Below, one piece after another: positions 27,441 through 36,061 of a stretch of DNA of 64,000 nucleotides. Made by a program: the position numbers and the translations under genes. Position 1 is the first letter of the stretch, and each line of letters starts with the position of its first letter. The DNA comes from Candidimonas humi (GTDB lineage: Bacteria; Pseudomonadota; Gammaproteobacteria; Burkholderiales; Burkholderiaceae_B): positions 714,639 to 778,638 of the forward strand of contig NZ_JAHTBN010000002.1 in assembly GCF_019166065.1 (NCBI RefSeq), written 5' to 3'. Under the pieces are notes generated by a model, which did no database searches, was not told where the DNA came from, and was given only the letters and a program-made list of their open reading frames with translations.

Positions 27441-28907
27441 ATGACTGAACAGAATCCCGGGTCCGCGACGCGGCCCGTCTTCGACCTGATCATCCGCAAC
27501 GGTACCGTCATCGACGGCACCAAGCGGCCCCGCTACGACGCCGATGTCGGTATCCTCGACGGCCGTATCGCCGAAGTGGGCGACCTGTCCACGGCCAAGG
27601 CGCGCGACATCATGGATGCCGCGGGCAAGATCGTCGCGCCCGGTTTCATCGATTCCCACACGCACGACGACCACGCGCTGCTGGTGCAGCCCGACATGGA
27701 CTTCAAGATATCCCAGGGCGTCACCACCGTGATCACCGGCAATTGCGGCATCAGCCTAGCGCCGCTGGGCGAGGGGGTGCCTGTCCCGGCGCCCCTGAAC
27801 CTGCTGGCGGGCGACGGCGACCGGCCGCGCCATCATTCCTTCGCAGCCTATATCAATGCGCTGCGCGAACGGCCGGCCGCCATCAACGCGGCCGCGCTGG
27901 TGGGGCATTCGACCCTGCGGGTCATGGCGATGAGCGACCTGGGCAAGGCCGCAGACGAATCCGAGATCTCGACAATGCGCCGCTTGCTCGGCGAGGCCCT
28001 GGATGCCGGGGCCATAGGCATGTCCACCGGCACCTACTATCCGCCGGCCGCCGCGGCCAGCACCGAGGAAATCATCGAGGTCGGCCGGCCCCTGACCGGC
28101 GCCGGCGGTCTGTATGTCACGCACATGCGCGACGAGGCTGACCATTGCCTGGACTCGCTCGAGGAAACCTTCCGCATCGGCCGCGAGCTCGACATCCGGG
28201 TGGTGGTCTCGCATCACAAGCTGCAGCGGCAAGAGAACTTCGGCAAATCCGCCATCACGCTGCCCCGCATCCGCGAGGCCATGCGCTGCCAGTGCGTGGC
28301 CCTGGACTGCTACCCCTACAACGCCAGTTCCACCATGCTGCACACCGATCCGAAGCGGCTCACCGGCCGCATCATGATCGCCTTCAGCGGCAGCCACCCC
28401 GAATGCGCCGGGCGCGACCTGGACCAGATCGCCGCCGAATGGCAGGTGTCCATCGTCGAGGCGGCGCAGCGCCTGCAGCCGGCCAGCGCCATTTACTTCA
28501 CCATGGACGAAGCCGATGTGCGCAAGATACTCGCCTTCGAAGACACCATGATAGGGTCCGACGGCATCCCCCTGGGCGAGAAGCCCCACCCGCGCCTCTG
28601 GGGCACCTTCCCGCGCGTGCTGGGTCACTACTGCCGCGACCTGGGCCTGTTCCCGCTGGAAACCGCGGTCTGGAAAATGACCGGCCTGACCGCCCGCAAT
28701 TTCGGGCTGAAGGGCAGGGGGCTGCTGCAAGCCGGCTGCCACGCCGACGTGACGATCTTCGACGCGGGCACCGTCCGCGACCTGGCCACCTACCAGGATT
28801 CGACGCGCATGGCGCAAGGCATCGAGGCCGTGATCGTCAATGGGGAACTGGCCTGGCAGGAAGGCCGCAGCCTGGGCACGCGCAGCGGGCAGGTGATTAG
28901 CCGCTAG
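27441..28907 (+). CDS. amidohydrolase of the D-aminoacylase/N-acyl-D-amino-acid deacylase family
   Basis: A 488-residue metal-dependent amidohydrolase. The start DLIIRNGTVIDGTKRPRYDADVGI and the zinc site SHTHDDHAL are typical, with VVSHHKLQ supplying later His ligands and CHADVTIFDAGTV at the C-terminal end. The family removes acyl groups from N-acyl-D-amino acids or related cyclic amides. It follows the peptide ABC operon by 169 bp, so it probably processes imported material to free D-amino acids. Substrate specificity is inferred from family only. Confidence 0.88.
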   Translation: MTEQNPGSATRPVFDLIIRNGTVIDGTKRPRYDADVGILDGRIAEVGDLSTAKARDIMDAAGKIVAPGFIDSHTHDDHALLVQPDMDFKISQGVTTVITGNCGISLAPLGEGVPVPAPLNLLAGDGDRPRHHSFAAYINALRERPAAINAAALVGHSTLRVMAMSDLGKAADESEISTMRRLLGEALDAGAIGMSTGTYYPPAAAASTEEIIEVGRPLTGAGGLYVTHMRDEADHCLDSLEETFRIGRELDIRVVVSHHKLQRQENFGKSAITLPRIREAMRCQCVALDCYPYNASSTMLHTDPKRLTGRIMIAFSGSHPECAGRDLDQIAAEWQVSIVEAAQRLQPASAIYFTMDEADVRKILAFEDTMIGSDGIPLGEKPHPRLWGTFPRVLGHYCRDLGLFPLETAVWKMTGLTARNFGLKGRGLLQAGCHADVTIFDAGTVRDLATYQDSTRMAQGIEAVIVNGELAWQEGRSLGTRSGQVISR

Positions 28908-29056
28908 ATAGCCCTGATGTTGCGGCGGCAGAGGAATTCCGGCAAAGGGGAAATTCGTGCGCGGCGGGCACGATAGGTGCAGAATCGAGCTTTCTGTTTC
29001 CATTGACCCGTTTTTTTCACGAACCCTGCGATTCAAGCGCCTCCATCGGAGCCCTC

Positions 29057-29698
29057 ATGTACTTGCCTACCCACTTCGAAGAATCCCGCCCCAAGGTCTT
29101 GCACGAATTGATCGCCAAGCATCCGTTCGGCATGCTGGTCACCCATGGCGAGGACGGGCTGGATGCGAACCATATGCCTTTCGAGCTGGATGCCGCGGCC
29201 GGCCCGCAGGGGGTGCTGCTTGCCCACGTGGCTCGCGCCAATCCGGTTTGGCGCGAACTGCGCGACGGCGACGAGGTGCTGGTGGTGTTTCGCGCGGAAC
29301 ATGGCTATATCTCGCCCAACTGGTATCCCAGCAAGCATGAGTTCCACAAATCGGTGCCGACCTGGAACTACATGGTGGTGCACGCGCACGGCAAGGTTAC
29401 GGTGCGCGACGACGAAAGCTTCGTGCGCGGCCTGGTGGCGCGCCTGACGCGCACGCACGAGGCATCGCAGCCGGTGCCCTGGAAGATGACCGACAGCCCG
29501 GCGGATTTCATCGATTCCATGCTGCGGGCGATTGTGGGGCTGGAGATCGAGATCACGCGGCTGGCCGGCAAATTCAAGCTCAGCCAGAACCGCGGGGCGC
29601 GCGACTTGGAGGGCGCCGGCAAGGCGCTGATCGCGCAGGGCGATACGGCGCTCGGAGAGGCGATGCTGGCCTGTATGGCGGCGCAGGCAAAGGGCTGA
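29057..29698 (+). CDS. PaiB-like FMN-binding protein
   Basis: A 213-residue PaiB/FMN-binding split-barrel protein starting MYLPTHFEESRPKVLHELIA and carrying FGMLVTH, HMPFELD, SPNWYPSKHE and the late GLEIEITRLAGKFKLSQN segment. In Bacillus PaiB is described as a negative transcriptional regulator of sporulation and protease genes; in proteobacteria most are thought to be flavin-binding proteins of unclear role. The start at 29057 is the family start. Ends before a good terminator. Confidence 0.9.
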   Translation: MYLPTHFEESRPKVLHELIAKHPFGMLVTHGEDGLDANHMPFELDAAAGPQGVLLAHVARANPVWRELRDGDEVLVVFRAEHGYISPNWYPSKHEFHKSVPTWNYMVVHAHGKVTVRDDESFVRGLVARLTRTHEASQPVPWKMTDSPADFIDSMLRAIVGLEIEITRLAGKFKLSQNRGARDLEGAGKALIAQGDTALGEAMLACMAAQAKG

Positions 29699-29722
29699 TA
29701 CGGATTCGCAAAAAAAGGTGAC

Positions 29723-29750
29723 AGCGTGGCTTCGTCTTGCCGCGCTTTTT
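29723..29750 (+). terminator. rho-independent terminator after the PaiB-like gene
   Basis: AGCGTGGC-TTCGTCTT-GCCGCGCT forms an 8-bp stem with one G-T pair, followed by a run of T. It is 25 bp after the PaiB-like stop, so it probably ends the forward peptide/D-amino-acid transcript. Confidence 0.75.
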
Positions 29751-29908
29751 GTATTGTGCTCCGGCTTCGCGCCTTGTCCTCTTGACGCGCTTGCTGTTTT
29801 GATTGCAAACCCGCATGAAGGCCGGGTCAAGCGCAGCCCGGCGGCGGCCCTGCTGCCGCTGCTATAGCCCGGCTACCCCGGCCCGGGCCGCCGCTTGCCG
29901 GCTTCTGC

Positions 29909-30508
29909 CTACGAAGCGACCACCAGCCGCGGATCGTTGGCCTGTTCCAGGATGCGCCGCACGCGGTCTTGCCAGCCGGCCGCGAAATCGCGCTTGTCTT
30001 CGTCGCTGGCATAGCCGCCGGCAACCCTGGGCAGCAGGCTTCTTATCGTGGGCACGGACGGGACGAGTTCGGGGTGGTAGTCCACGGTAGTGCTGGCGCC
30101 GGTGTCGGTGCGCGTGTAGCGGATTTCGCCGTCCATGGGCACGTTGAAGAACAGCAGGTTGCGCCGGTCGTACTGGCCGCCCAGGCCCTTGAAGCCGTTG
30201 TCGGTGGTGGCGCCCGTGATGTAGCTGGCGACATTGGCGATGACGCCCGTGACGCCGTCTTGCTGCGCGTCGCGGAATTCCACCTTGATTTCGCCGCGTT
30301 GCGGCAGCGTGTCGCCGTAGAGTTTTTCCAGGGCCTTGAGCGTCATGAGGTAGGCGCCGGCCACGGTGGGGCAGGAATGCCCGGCCAGCTTGACCACGTC
30401 GGCATACGTGTAGCGGATGATGCCCTGGTCGGCGGCGCCGAGCAGCGCGGCCAGAGGGTCCTGCATGGTGATGGTTCTGGCGGCGTCGAAAAAGGAAGGA
30501 TAGGCCAT
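29909..30508 (-). CDS. FmdE-domain protein of unknown function
   Basis: A 199-residue protein whose KLAGHSCPTVAGAYLMTLKAL segment matches the FmdE domain first seen in a subunit of formylmethanofuran dehydrogenase, with the conserved His and Cys that can bind metal. The rest is hydrophilic, without signal peptide. FmdE-like proteins occur in many bacteria without methanogenesis, often with molybdenum or metal enzymes. Here it stands alone between the PaiB-like gene and the reverse radical SAM gene. Function unknown. Confidence 0.72.
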   Translation of the reverse strand: MAYPSFFDAARTITMQDPLAALLGAADQGIIRYTYADVVKLAGHSCPTVAGAYLMTLKALEKLYGDTLPQRGEIKVEFRDAQQDGVTGVIANVASYITGATTDNGFKGLGGQYDRRNLLFFNVPMDGEIRYTRTDTGASTTVDYHPELVPSVPTIRSLLPRVAGGYASDEDKRDFAAGWQDRVRRILEQANDPRLVVAS

Positions 30509-30701
30509 TTGGGTTTCCGGATCGAAAGAGACGAAAGCCCTGTGCGCCGGACGCGCGCAGCAGGCGGGGCCGCGGCGGAAGGCGCCATGGGCATGGTGTC
30601 TTCATGATAGGACCTGGCGCGCTATGGCGGCGGCATACCATTACGGCGAATGATGGCTTGCCGGCGCCATGCTTGCCGGCGCGGCCGGAATGCCGGCGTG
30701 G

Positions 30702-31847
30702 TCAGAACAGCGTCAATTGAGGGCTTGCTTCGGCCACGCGCGGCGCCGCGGCCCGGTATGGCGGCGACCGGCGTTCGGCAGCCTGGCGCCGCGCCGGCTG
30801 GGGCGCTTGCGCCCGGACAAAGAGATCGGTGCGCAGCAGCGTGCGCCGCTGGTTCAGGCCAGCCTGGGCGCAGGCCCGGCGGAATCGTTGCCGGATCAGC
30901 TCGGCATAAGCGCCGCTGCCGCGCATGCGGGTGCGGAAATCGGAGTCGTATTCCTTGCCGCTGCGCATTTGCCTGACCAGGTTCATGACGTGGGCCGCCC
31001 GCAGGGGGTAGTGCCGCAACAGCCATTCGCGGAACAGGTCGGCGACTTCGAGCGGCAGGCGCAGCACGTTGTAGGCGGCGTCTTGCGCGCCTGCGTCGCG
31101 CGCACCGAAGAGGATTTTTTCGATGTCGCAGTCGTTCAGGGCCGGGATGACGGGCGCCACGATGACGCCGGTGGGAATGCCGGCTTCGCTGAGCTTGCGT
31201 ATGGCCTGCATGCGCGCGCCGGGGGCGCTGGCGCGCGGTTCTAGCGTGCGGGCGATGTCGCCGTCGAGCGAACCTATGGACATGAATACCCGCGCCAGGC
31301 CCTTGGAGGCCATGCGGGCCAACAGGTCCAGGTCTTGCGTGACCGAGGCCGACTTGGTGGTGATGGCCACCGGGTGATTGAATTCTTCGAGTACGGCCAG
31401 GATGGCGCCGGTGATGCGCAGGCGCCGTTCTATGGGCTGGTAGGGGTCGGTGTTCGCGCCGAGCGCGATCAGCTTGGGCACGTAGGAGGGGCTGGAAAGT
31501 TCTTTGCGCAGCAGTTCGGCCGCGTTCTGCTTGGCGTACAGGCGGGTTTCGAAATCCAGCCCCGGGGACAGGTTGAGGTAGGCATGGGTGGGCCGCGCGT
31601 AGCAATAGACGCAGCCGTGCTCGCAGCCCCGGTAGGGGTTGATGGACTGGTCGAAGTAGATGTCGGGCGAGCTGTTGTGGGAAATGATGGACTTGGCCTG
31701 TTCGACCGCCACTGTAGTGGGGCGCCTGGGGGCGTCGCCGGGTTCGCCCGGCGCCCAGTCGTCGTCGACGGCTTCGCGCTGCAGGGCTTCGAAGCGAGGC
31801 GTCTTGTTGGAGAGGCTGCCCCGGCCCTTGATCGTGGCGGTTTGCAT
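30702..31847 (-). CDS. PA0069-family radical SAM protein
   Basis: A 381-residue radical SAM enzyme. The iron-sulfur cluster motif is C75-x3-C79-x2-C82 (GCEHGCVYCYARP), with YRGC just before. Homologous to P. aeruginosa PA0069 and Rv2578c, related to spore photoproduct lyase-like folds. A near-perfect LexA box lies 16 bp upstream of the start, so it is probably induced by DNA damage; PA0069 is, from memory, part of the P. aeruginosa SOS regulon. The enzymatic reaction is unknown. Divergent from the asparaginase gene. Confidence 0.9.
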   Translation of the reverse strand: MQTATIKGRGSLSNKTPRFEALQREAVDDDWAPGEPGDAPRRPTTVAVEQAKSIISHNSSPDIYFDQSINPYRGCEHGCVYCYARPTHAYLNLSPGLDFETRLYAKQNAAELLRKELSSPSYVPKLIALGANTDPYQPIERRLRITGAILAVLEEFNHPVAITTKSASVTQDLDLLARMASKGLARVFMSIGSLDGDIARTLEPRASAPGARMQAIRKLSEAGIPTGVIVAPVIPALNDCDIEKILFGARDAGAQDAAYNVLRLPLEVADLFREWLLRHYPLRAAHVMNLVRQMRSGKEYDSDFRTRMRGSGAYAELIRQRFRRACAQAGLNQRRTLLRTDLFVRAQAPQPARRQAAERRSPPYRAAAPRVAEASPQLTLF

Positions 31848-31862
31848 GGCGTGGCTCCGTAT

Positions 31863-31882
31863 TACTGTATATATGTACAGTA
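31863..31882. promoter_or_regulatory. LexA (SOS) box upstream of the radical SAM gene
   Basis: TACTGTATATATGTACAGTA differs at a single position from the E. coli LexA consensus and has perfect 7-bp arms. It starts 16 bp before the radical SAM ATG on the minus strand, overlapping where the promoter -10 should be. It is in the divergent gap with the asparaginase gene (start 31976), which it might also affect. Confidence 0.8.
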
Positions 31883-31975
31883 TAAATCATGCTCCACAGA
31901 AACGCCACGGATTCGAAGACGCCCCGTAAAATCGGGGGCATGCCGTGCGCATCCGTACATCAACCAGGGGATTTC

Positions 31976-33145
31976 ATGGAATACGCGATTTCCAGCCGAT
32001 TCTGGCAGGCCGGCCAGCGGGCCATGGCCCTGTGTGCGGGCATAGGCATTGCCATGGCGGCGATGTGCGGCAGTGCGTCGGGCGCCACGGCCGGAGGCGG
32101 CCCGGCCACGGCCAGCGCCGGGAACGCGTCCGAGGGCAGCGCCCCGGCCCGCGGGCTGCCGCACATCATCGTGCTGGCCACCGGCGGCACCATCGCCGGC
32201 ACGGCCGACACCCGCTCCGCCACGGGCTACAACGCCGGTGAAGTCAGTGCGGCGCAACTGCTCGAGTCGGTTCCGGGCCTGGCCGGGCTGGCGCGCATCA
32301 GCGCCGAGCAGATCGCGTCCATAGGTTCCCAGGACATGAACGACCAGGTGTGGATGAAGCTTGCGCGCAGGATCCAGCGCATCGCCGAACACCACGAGGC
32401 CGATGGCGTGGTCATCACGCATGGCACGGACACCATGGAAGAAACCGCGTTCTTCCTGGATGAAGTGCTGCGTACCGGCCTGCCCGTGGTCCTGACCGGC
32501 GCCATGCGTCCGTCGACCGCGATCAGCGCCGACGGCCCCCGCAATCTGTACGAGGCGGTCGAGGTCGCGGCCAGCCCCGCCACGCGCGGCCGGGGTGTGC
32601 TGATCGTCATGAACGACACCATAGAAAGCGCCCGCGGCGCCACGAAAACCAATACCTCCAGCGTCCAGACCTTCATGTCGCCCAATACCGGGCCGGTCGG
32701 CTATGCCGACCCCGCCGGCGTGCGCTACGTGGCGCCGCCGCCCGCGCCGTGGCACGGCAAGCCCTACGCCCTGCCGGCCGGCGACAGCCTGCCGCGCGTG
32801 GACATCATCTACTCGCACAGCAATATGGGCGTGTCGCAGATCGAGCATGCCGTGGCCGACGGCGCCAAGGGCATCGTGCTGGCCGGGGTGGGCGACGGCA
32901 ATACCTCGAAGCAGGCGCTGGACGCCATGGAACGCGCTGTGCGTCTGGGCCTGGTGGTGGTGCGCTCGACCCGGGCTTATTCCGGCTTCGTGGCGCGCAA
33001 CGTCGAAGTCGACGACGACAAGCTGGGCTTCGTCGCGTCCCTGGACCTGAATCCGCAGAAAGCGCGGGTGCTGGCGCAACTGCTGATCTCCAACGGCATC
33101 ACCGCGCCGGCGCAGGTGCAGCAGGCTTTCGAGCCGGGGCGGTAA
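31976..33145 (+). CDS. type II L-asparaginase, probably periplasmic
   Basis: A 389-residue asparaginase. The nucleophile threonine T72 is in ATGGTIAGTAD and the second threonine-Asp pair in THGTDTMEETA at 148-158. An N-terminal hydrophobic segment (AMALCAGIGIAMAAM) followed by a Gly/Ala/Ser-rich linker indicates export, and the length is long for the family because of it. It hydrolyses asparagine (and possibly glutamine) to acid and ammonia. The start at 31976 follows AGGGG. Genes downstream encode a toxin-antitoxin pair. Confidence 0.93.
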   Translation: MEYAISSRFWQAGQRAMALCAGIGIAMAAMCGSASGATAGGGPATASAGNASEGSAPARGLPHIIVLATGGTIAGTADTRSATGYNAGEVSAAQLLESVPGLAGLARISAEQIASIGSQDMNDQVWMKLARRIQRIAEHHEADGVVITHGTDTMEETAFFLDEVLRTGLPVVLTGAMRPSTAISADGPRNLYEAVEVAASPATRGRGVLIVMNDTIESARGATKTNTSSVQTFMSPNTGPVGYADPAGVRYVAPPPAPWHGKPYALPAGDSLPRVDIIYSHSNMGVSQIEHAVADGAKGIVLAGVGDGNTSKQALDAMERAVRLGLVVVRSTRAYSGFVARNVEVDDDKLGFVASLDLNPQKARVLAQLLISNGITAPAQVQQAFEPGR

Positions 33146-33146
33146 G

Positions 33147-33180
33147 AGAATGGTGCCAGAATGGCACCATTCTGTATAAT
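33147..33180 (+). promoter_or_regulatory. operator and -10 box of the toxin-antitoxin operon
   Basis: AGAATGGTGCC-AGAAT-GGCACCATTCT is a perfect 11-bp inverted repeat (33147-33173). One base later follows a consensus TATAAT (33175-33180). It lies 28 bp before the antitoxin ATG. This fits autorepression of a RHH antitoxin that binds the dyad over its own promoter. Confidence 0.75.
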
Positions 33181-33208
33181 CGAAGCCGTAATGTGAACGG
33201 AGCACGAG

Positions 33209-33532
33209 ATGACGACTGGCGCCCAAGACCGTGGACGAATTACCGCGCGCGTATCTGTCTCGGTGCAGGAAACATTGGAGACGGCGGCGGGTATGATCGG
33301 GTCGACGGTAAACCAGTTCATCGTCCAGAGCGCGCTGCGCGAGGCCGAGCGCATCATCGAGCAGGAACGGGTAATACGCCTGTCCGCGCGTGGGGCCGAA
33401 GGCTTGCTTGCGGCTCTTGAAAACCCCTTGCCGCCCAACAAGCATCTGAAGGCGGCGCTGGACGACTACACGGCGCGACGCAATGATCAAACTGGAGCAA
33501 TTGACTGGCGGCCACGATCGAAACGGGTTTGA
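33209..33532 (+). CDS. DUF1778 (TacA-like) RHH antitoxin
   Basis: A 107-residue protein. Its N-terminal half, RITARVSVSVQETLETAAGM, is the ribbon-helix-helix DNA-binding domain of DUF1778 antitoxins, and the C-terminal tail should wrap the acetyltransferase. A GGAG site precedes the ATG. It overlaps the toxin gene by 50 bp, ensuring coupled translation. It would bind the operator just upstream and repress the operon with the toxin as corepressor. Confidence 0.9.
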   Translation: MTTGAQDRGRITARVSVSVQETLETAAGMIGSTVNQFIVQSALREAERIIEQERVIRLSARGAEGLLAALENPLPPNKHLKAALDDYTARRNDQTGAIDWRPRSKRV

Positions 33533-34004
33533 CTGCGGCGTCGCGGCGCTCGATACGTGGCTCAGGCAAACTGCGCTGCAGCATCAAGCCAAGGGCATTT
33601 CCCGCACGATGGTAGCGGTTCCGGACACGCAGCGGACAGCGCAGGAATGGCGGGATGCCGGGCTCCAGGACATTACCGCCGACTCTATTCTCGGGTTTTA
33701 CGCCTTGTCGTCCGCGTTGGTGGTAATCGAAGACCTGCCACAAAAAATAGCTCATCGTTATCCGAGGCAGATTCCGGTCACGCGCCTGGGCCGTTTAGCT
33801 GTGCGCTTGGATATGCAATCCCAAGGCTTGGGCCGTATCCTGCTGGCCGATGCGGTCATGCGTGCACGCCAGGCGGCCTTGCGCGTTGGCAGCGCGGGCA
33901 TTGTGGTGGACGCCAAAAATGCGGCGGCGGCGCGGTTCTATCAGCGCTATGGTTTTGCGTCCTGCGCCGGACAGCCGCGAAAGCTATTCCTGGCAATGTG
34001 GTGA
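33483..34004 (+). CDS. TacT-like GNAT acetyltransferase toxin
   Basis: A 173-residue GNAT-fold protein with the acetyl-CoA site QSQGLG (residues 112-117) in RLAVRLDMQSQGLGRILL and the C-terminal RFYQRYGF (151-158). The start ITGG-like KLEQLTGGHDRNGFDCGVAALDTWL is typical of TacT-type toxins, which acetylate charged tRNA and block translation. Paired with a DUF1778 antitoxin in the standard order. Toxicity here is inferred. Confidence 0.9.
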   Translation: MIKLEQLTGGHDRNGFDCGVAALDTWLRQTALQHQAKGISRTMVAVPDTQRTAQEWRDAGLQDITADSILGFYALSSALVVIEDLPQKIAHRYPRQIPVTRLGRLAVRLDMQSQGLGRILLADAVMRARQAALRVGSAGIVVDAKNAAAARFYQRYGFASCAGQPRKLFLAMW

Positions 34005-34083
34005 GAGGCTGGCGCCAGCGGGCCTTGATGGGCATGTTCGGTTCGGTGCGCGGGCTGCTATATTCTTTGCGGTAGCTGTCGCA

Positions 34084-34101
34084 GCCCCGAGGCGTCGGGG
34101 C
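34084..34101. terminator. GC-rich hairpin between toxin and racemase genes
   Basis: GCCCCGA-GGCG-TCGGGGC is a perfect 7-bp stem 80 bp after the toxin stop, without a U-tract. It may attenuate read-through or be structural in the racemase leader. Confidence 0.3.
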
Positions 34102-34138
34102 CGGGCGTAGCCAGCGACAATCCACGGAGACTCGGGTA

Positions 34139-34837
34139 GTGAATCAGAAAATCATCGGCCTGATCGGCGGCATGAGCTGGGAAAGCTCGCTCGAGTATTA
34201 CCGCATCATCAACCGGCGCGTGCGCGAGCGGCTGGGCGGGGTGAGCTCGGCGCGCTGCCTGATGTGGTCCTTCGATTTCGCCGAGATCGAGGCGCTGCAG
34301 CATGCGGGCGACTGGGACGGGGCGACGCGCAAGATGATCGAGGCGGCCGGGCGCCTGGAGCGGGGCGGCGCTTCGTTCCTGGTGATCTGCACCAACACCA
34401 TGCACAAGATGGCCGACGAGGTGCAGCGGGCCGTGGGCATACCGCTGCTGCATATCGCCGATCCGACCGCGCAACGCATCAAAGAGGCGGGCCTGCGCCG
34501 GGTGGGCCTGCTGGGCACCGCCTTCACCATGGAGCAGGATTTCTACAAGGGCAGGCTGCAGCGCGAGCATGGCCTGCAGGTGCTGACGCCCGATGCGCAG
34601 GGCCGGCAGGCGGTGCACCGCATCATCTACGAAGAACTGGTGCAGGGGCGTGCGGAACCCGCTTCGCGCGAGGCCTATCGTCAGGTGATGCGCGAGCTTG
34701 CCGCGCAAGGGGCCGAGGCGATCATCCTGGGGTGCACGGAAATCATGCTGCTGGTAGGGCAGCAGGACAGCCCGGTGCCGGTCTTCGACACGACCACGCT
34801 GCATGCGGTGGCGGCGGCCGACCTGGCGCTGGATTGA
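34139..34837 (+). CDS. aspartate/glutamate racemase family protein, GTG start
   Basis: A 232-residue amino acid racemase. The two catalytic cysteines are C84 (VICTNTMHKM) and C199 (IILGCTEIMLL), typical of the cofactor-independent Asp/Glu racemase family. The start NQKIIGLIGGMSWESSLEYY is the family start and reads from a GTG at 34139, with GGAGA ten bases upstream. It interconverts L- and D-aspartate or glutamate. Together with the upstream asparaginase it could feed D-amino acid metabolism, though they are not in one operon. Confidence 0.92.
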   Translation: MNQKIIGLIGGMSWESSLEYYRIINRRVRERLGGVSSARCLMWSFDFAEIEALQHAGDWDGATRKMIEAAGRLERGGASFLVICTNTMHKMADEVQRAVGIPLLHIADPTAQRIKEAGLRRVGLLGTAFTMEQDFYKGRLQREHGLQVLTPDAQGRQAVHRIIYEELVQGRAEPASREAYRQVMRELAAQGAEAIILGCTEIMLLVGQQDSPVPVFDTTTLHAVAAADLALD

Positions 34838-35041
34838 CGCGCGCAACGCGCGCTTGGGCGACCGCAATTCCCTAGGGATTACCCCGCTTGTCCCGCAACT
34901 TCGGCGTATCTAAAATTGGCGCCAATTTATTCGAATATCGATGCGGGCCGACGACTGGCCGCAAGCTGGCGGCGCCACCGCCACTGACCCGCTTGTTTCG
35001 TATACGCCTTGCCCGATCCCGCAAGGCCACGGAGGAATCAC

Positions 35042-35935
35042 ATGCCGGCAACACCGACCGACACGCTGCAAACCGACGATTCCCGCGCACGGGCAATGTA
35101 CGATTTCGGGCCCAGCACGATTTTCGCGGCGCGCGGCGACCCGCGGTTTTCCTACTGCACCTACGTGCCGCCGCGCATCGCGCAGGCGGCGCAGCCCATG
35201 GAACTGGTCGTGTTCGTGCACGGCACCGGCCGCTCGTTCGTGGAATATCGCGACGCCTTCGCCGAATTCGCGCGCTGGAATGACTGCATGGTGCTGTGCC
35301 CGCTGTTTCCGGTAGGCGTGCTAGGCGACGGCAACCGCGACGGCTTCAAGCAACTGCGCGAAGGCGATATCCGCTACGACGAAGTGTTGCTGGGCATGGT
35401 CGACGAGGTCGCCGAGAAATTCCAGTGCGACTTCGGCCGTTTTGCGCTTTGCGGCTATTCGGGCGGCGGCCAGTTCGTGAACCGGTTCACGCTGCTGCAT
35501 CCGGAACGTCTATGGGCGGCATCTATCGGCGCGCCGGGCTCGGTCACGCTGCTGGACCCCGAACGCGACTGGTGGGTGGGGGTACGCGATATGCAGGCGC
35601 GCTTCGGCAAGGCGCTCGATCTCGATGCGTTGCGCCGGGTGGCGGTGCACATGATCGTCGGCAAGGCGGACATCGAAACCTGGGAAATCACGCACCAGCC
35701 CGGCGGCAAGTTCTATATGCCGGGCGCCAACGACGCCGGACGCACGCGCCCCGAGCGCCTGCAGACGCTGAAGCGTTCTTTCGAGAACGCAGGCGTGGCG
35801 GTGACACTGGATGTCGTCGAGAACGTGTCGCACGATGGCATGAAGTGCGTCGGCGAGATCCAGGATTTCCTGGCCTCGGCATTGCGGGCGCGGCGCGCGG
35901 GCGGCAATGGAAGCCGGCCTGGAAGTGGCGCCTGA
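35042..35935 (+). CDS. alpha/beta hydrolase, unknown substrate
   Basis: A 297-residue alpha/beta hydrolase. The oxyanion part is FVHGTGRSFVEYR, the nucleophile elbow is GYSGGGQF with Ser140, and ENVSHDGMKC gives the likely catalytic histidine. No signal peptide. The start at 35042 follows GGAGGAATC; a further upstream ATG is less supported. It lies upstream of the peptide-type ABC operon by 126 bp and could be in the same transcript. Substrate unknown. Confidence 0.82.
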   Translation: MPATPTDTLQTDDSRARAMYDFGPSTIFAARGDPRFSYCTYVPPRIAQAAQPMELVVFVHGTGRSFVEYRDAFAEFARWNDCMVLCPLFPVGVLGDGNRDGFKQLREGDIRYDEVLLGMVDEVAEKFQCDFGRFALCGYSGGGQFVNRFTLLHPERLWAASIGAPGSVTLLDPERDWWVGVRDMQARFGKALDLDALRRVAVHMIVGKADIETWEITHQPGGKFYMPGANDAGRTRPERLQTLKRSFENAGVAVTLDVVENVSHDGMKCVGEIQDFLASALRARRAGGNGSRPGSGA

Positions 35936-36061
35936 AGTGGCTTCGAGAGCGGGCGCCGGGCGTGGTGGCTGCGGACTGGTGGCCGCGCGTCGCCCGGCGG
36001 CCCGGCATGTGATGCCGGCGCTTCTCGCACGGCGGCATGGTGACACGACACTGGAGCATCC

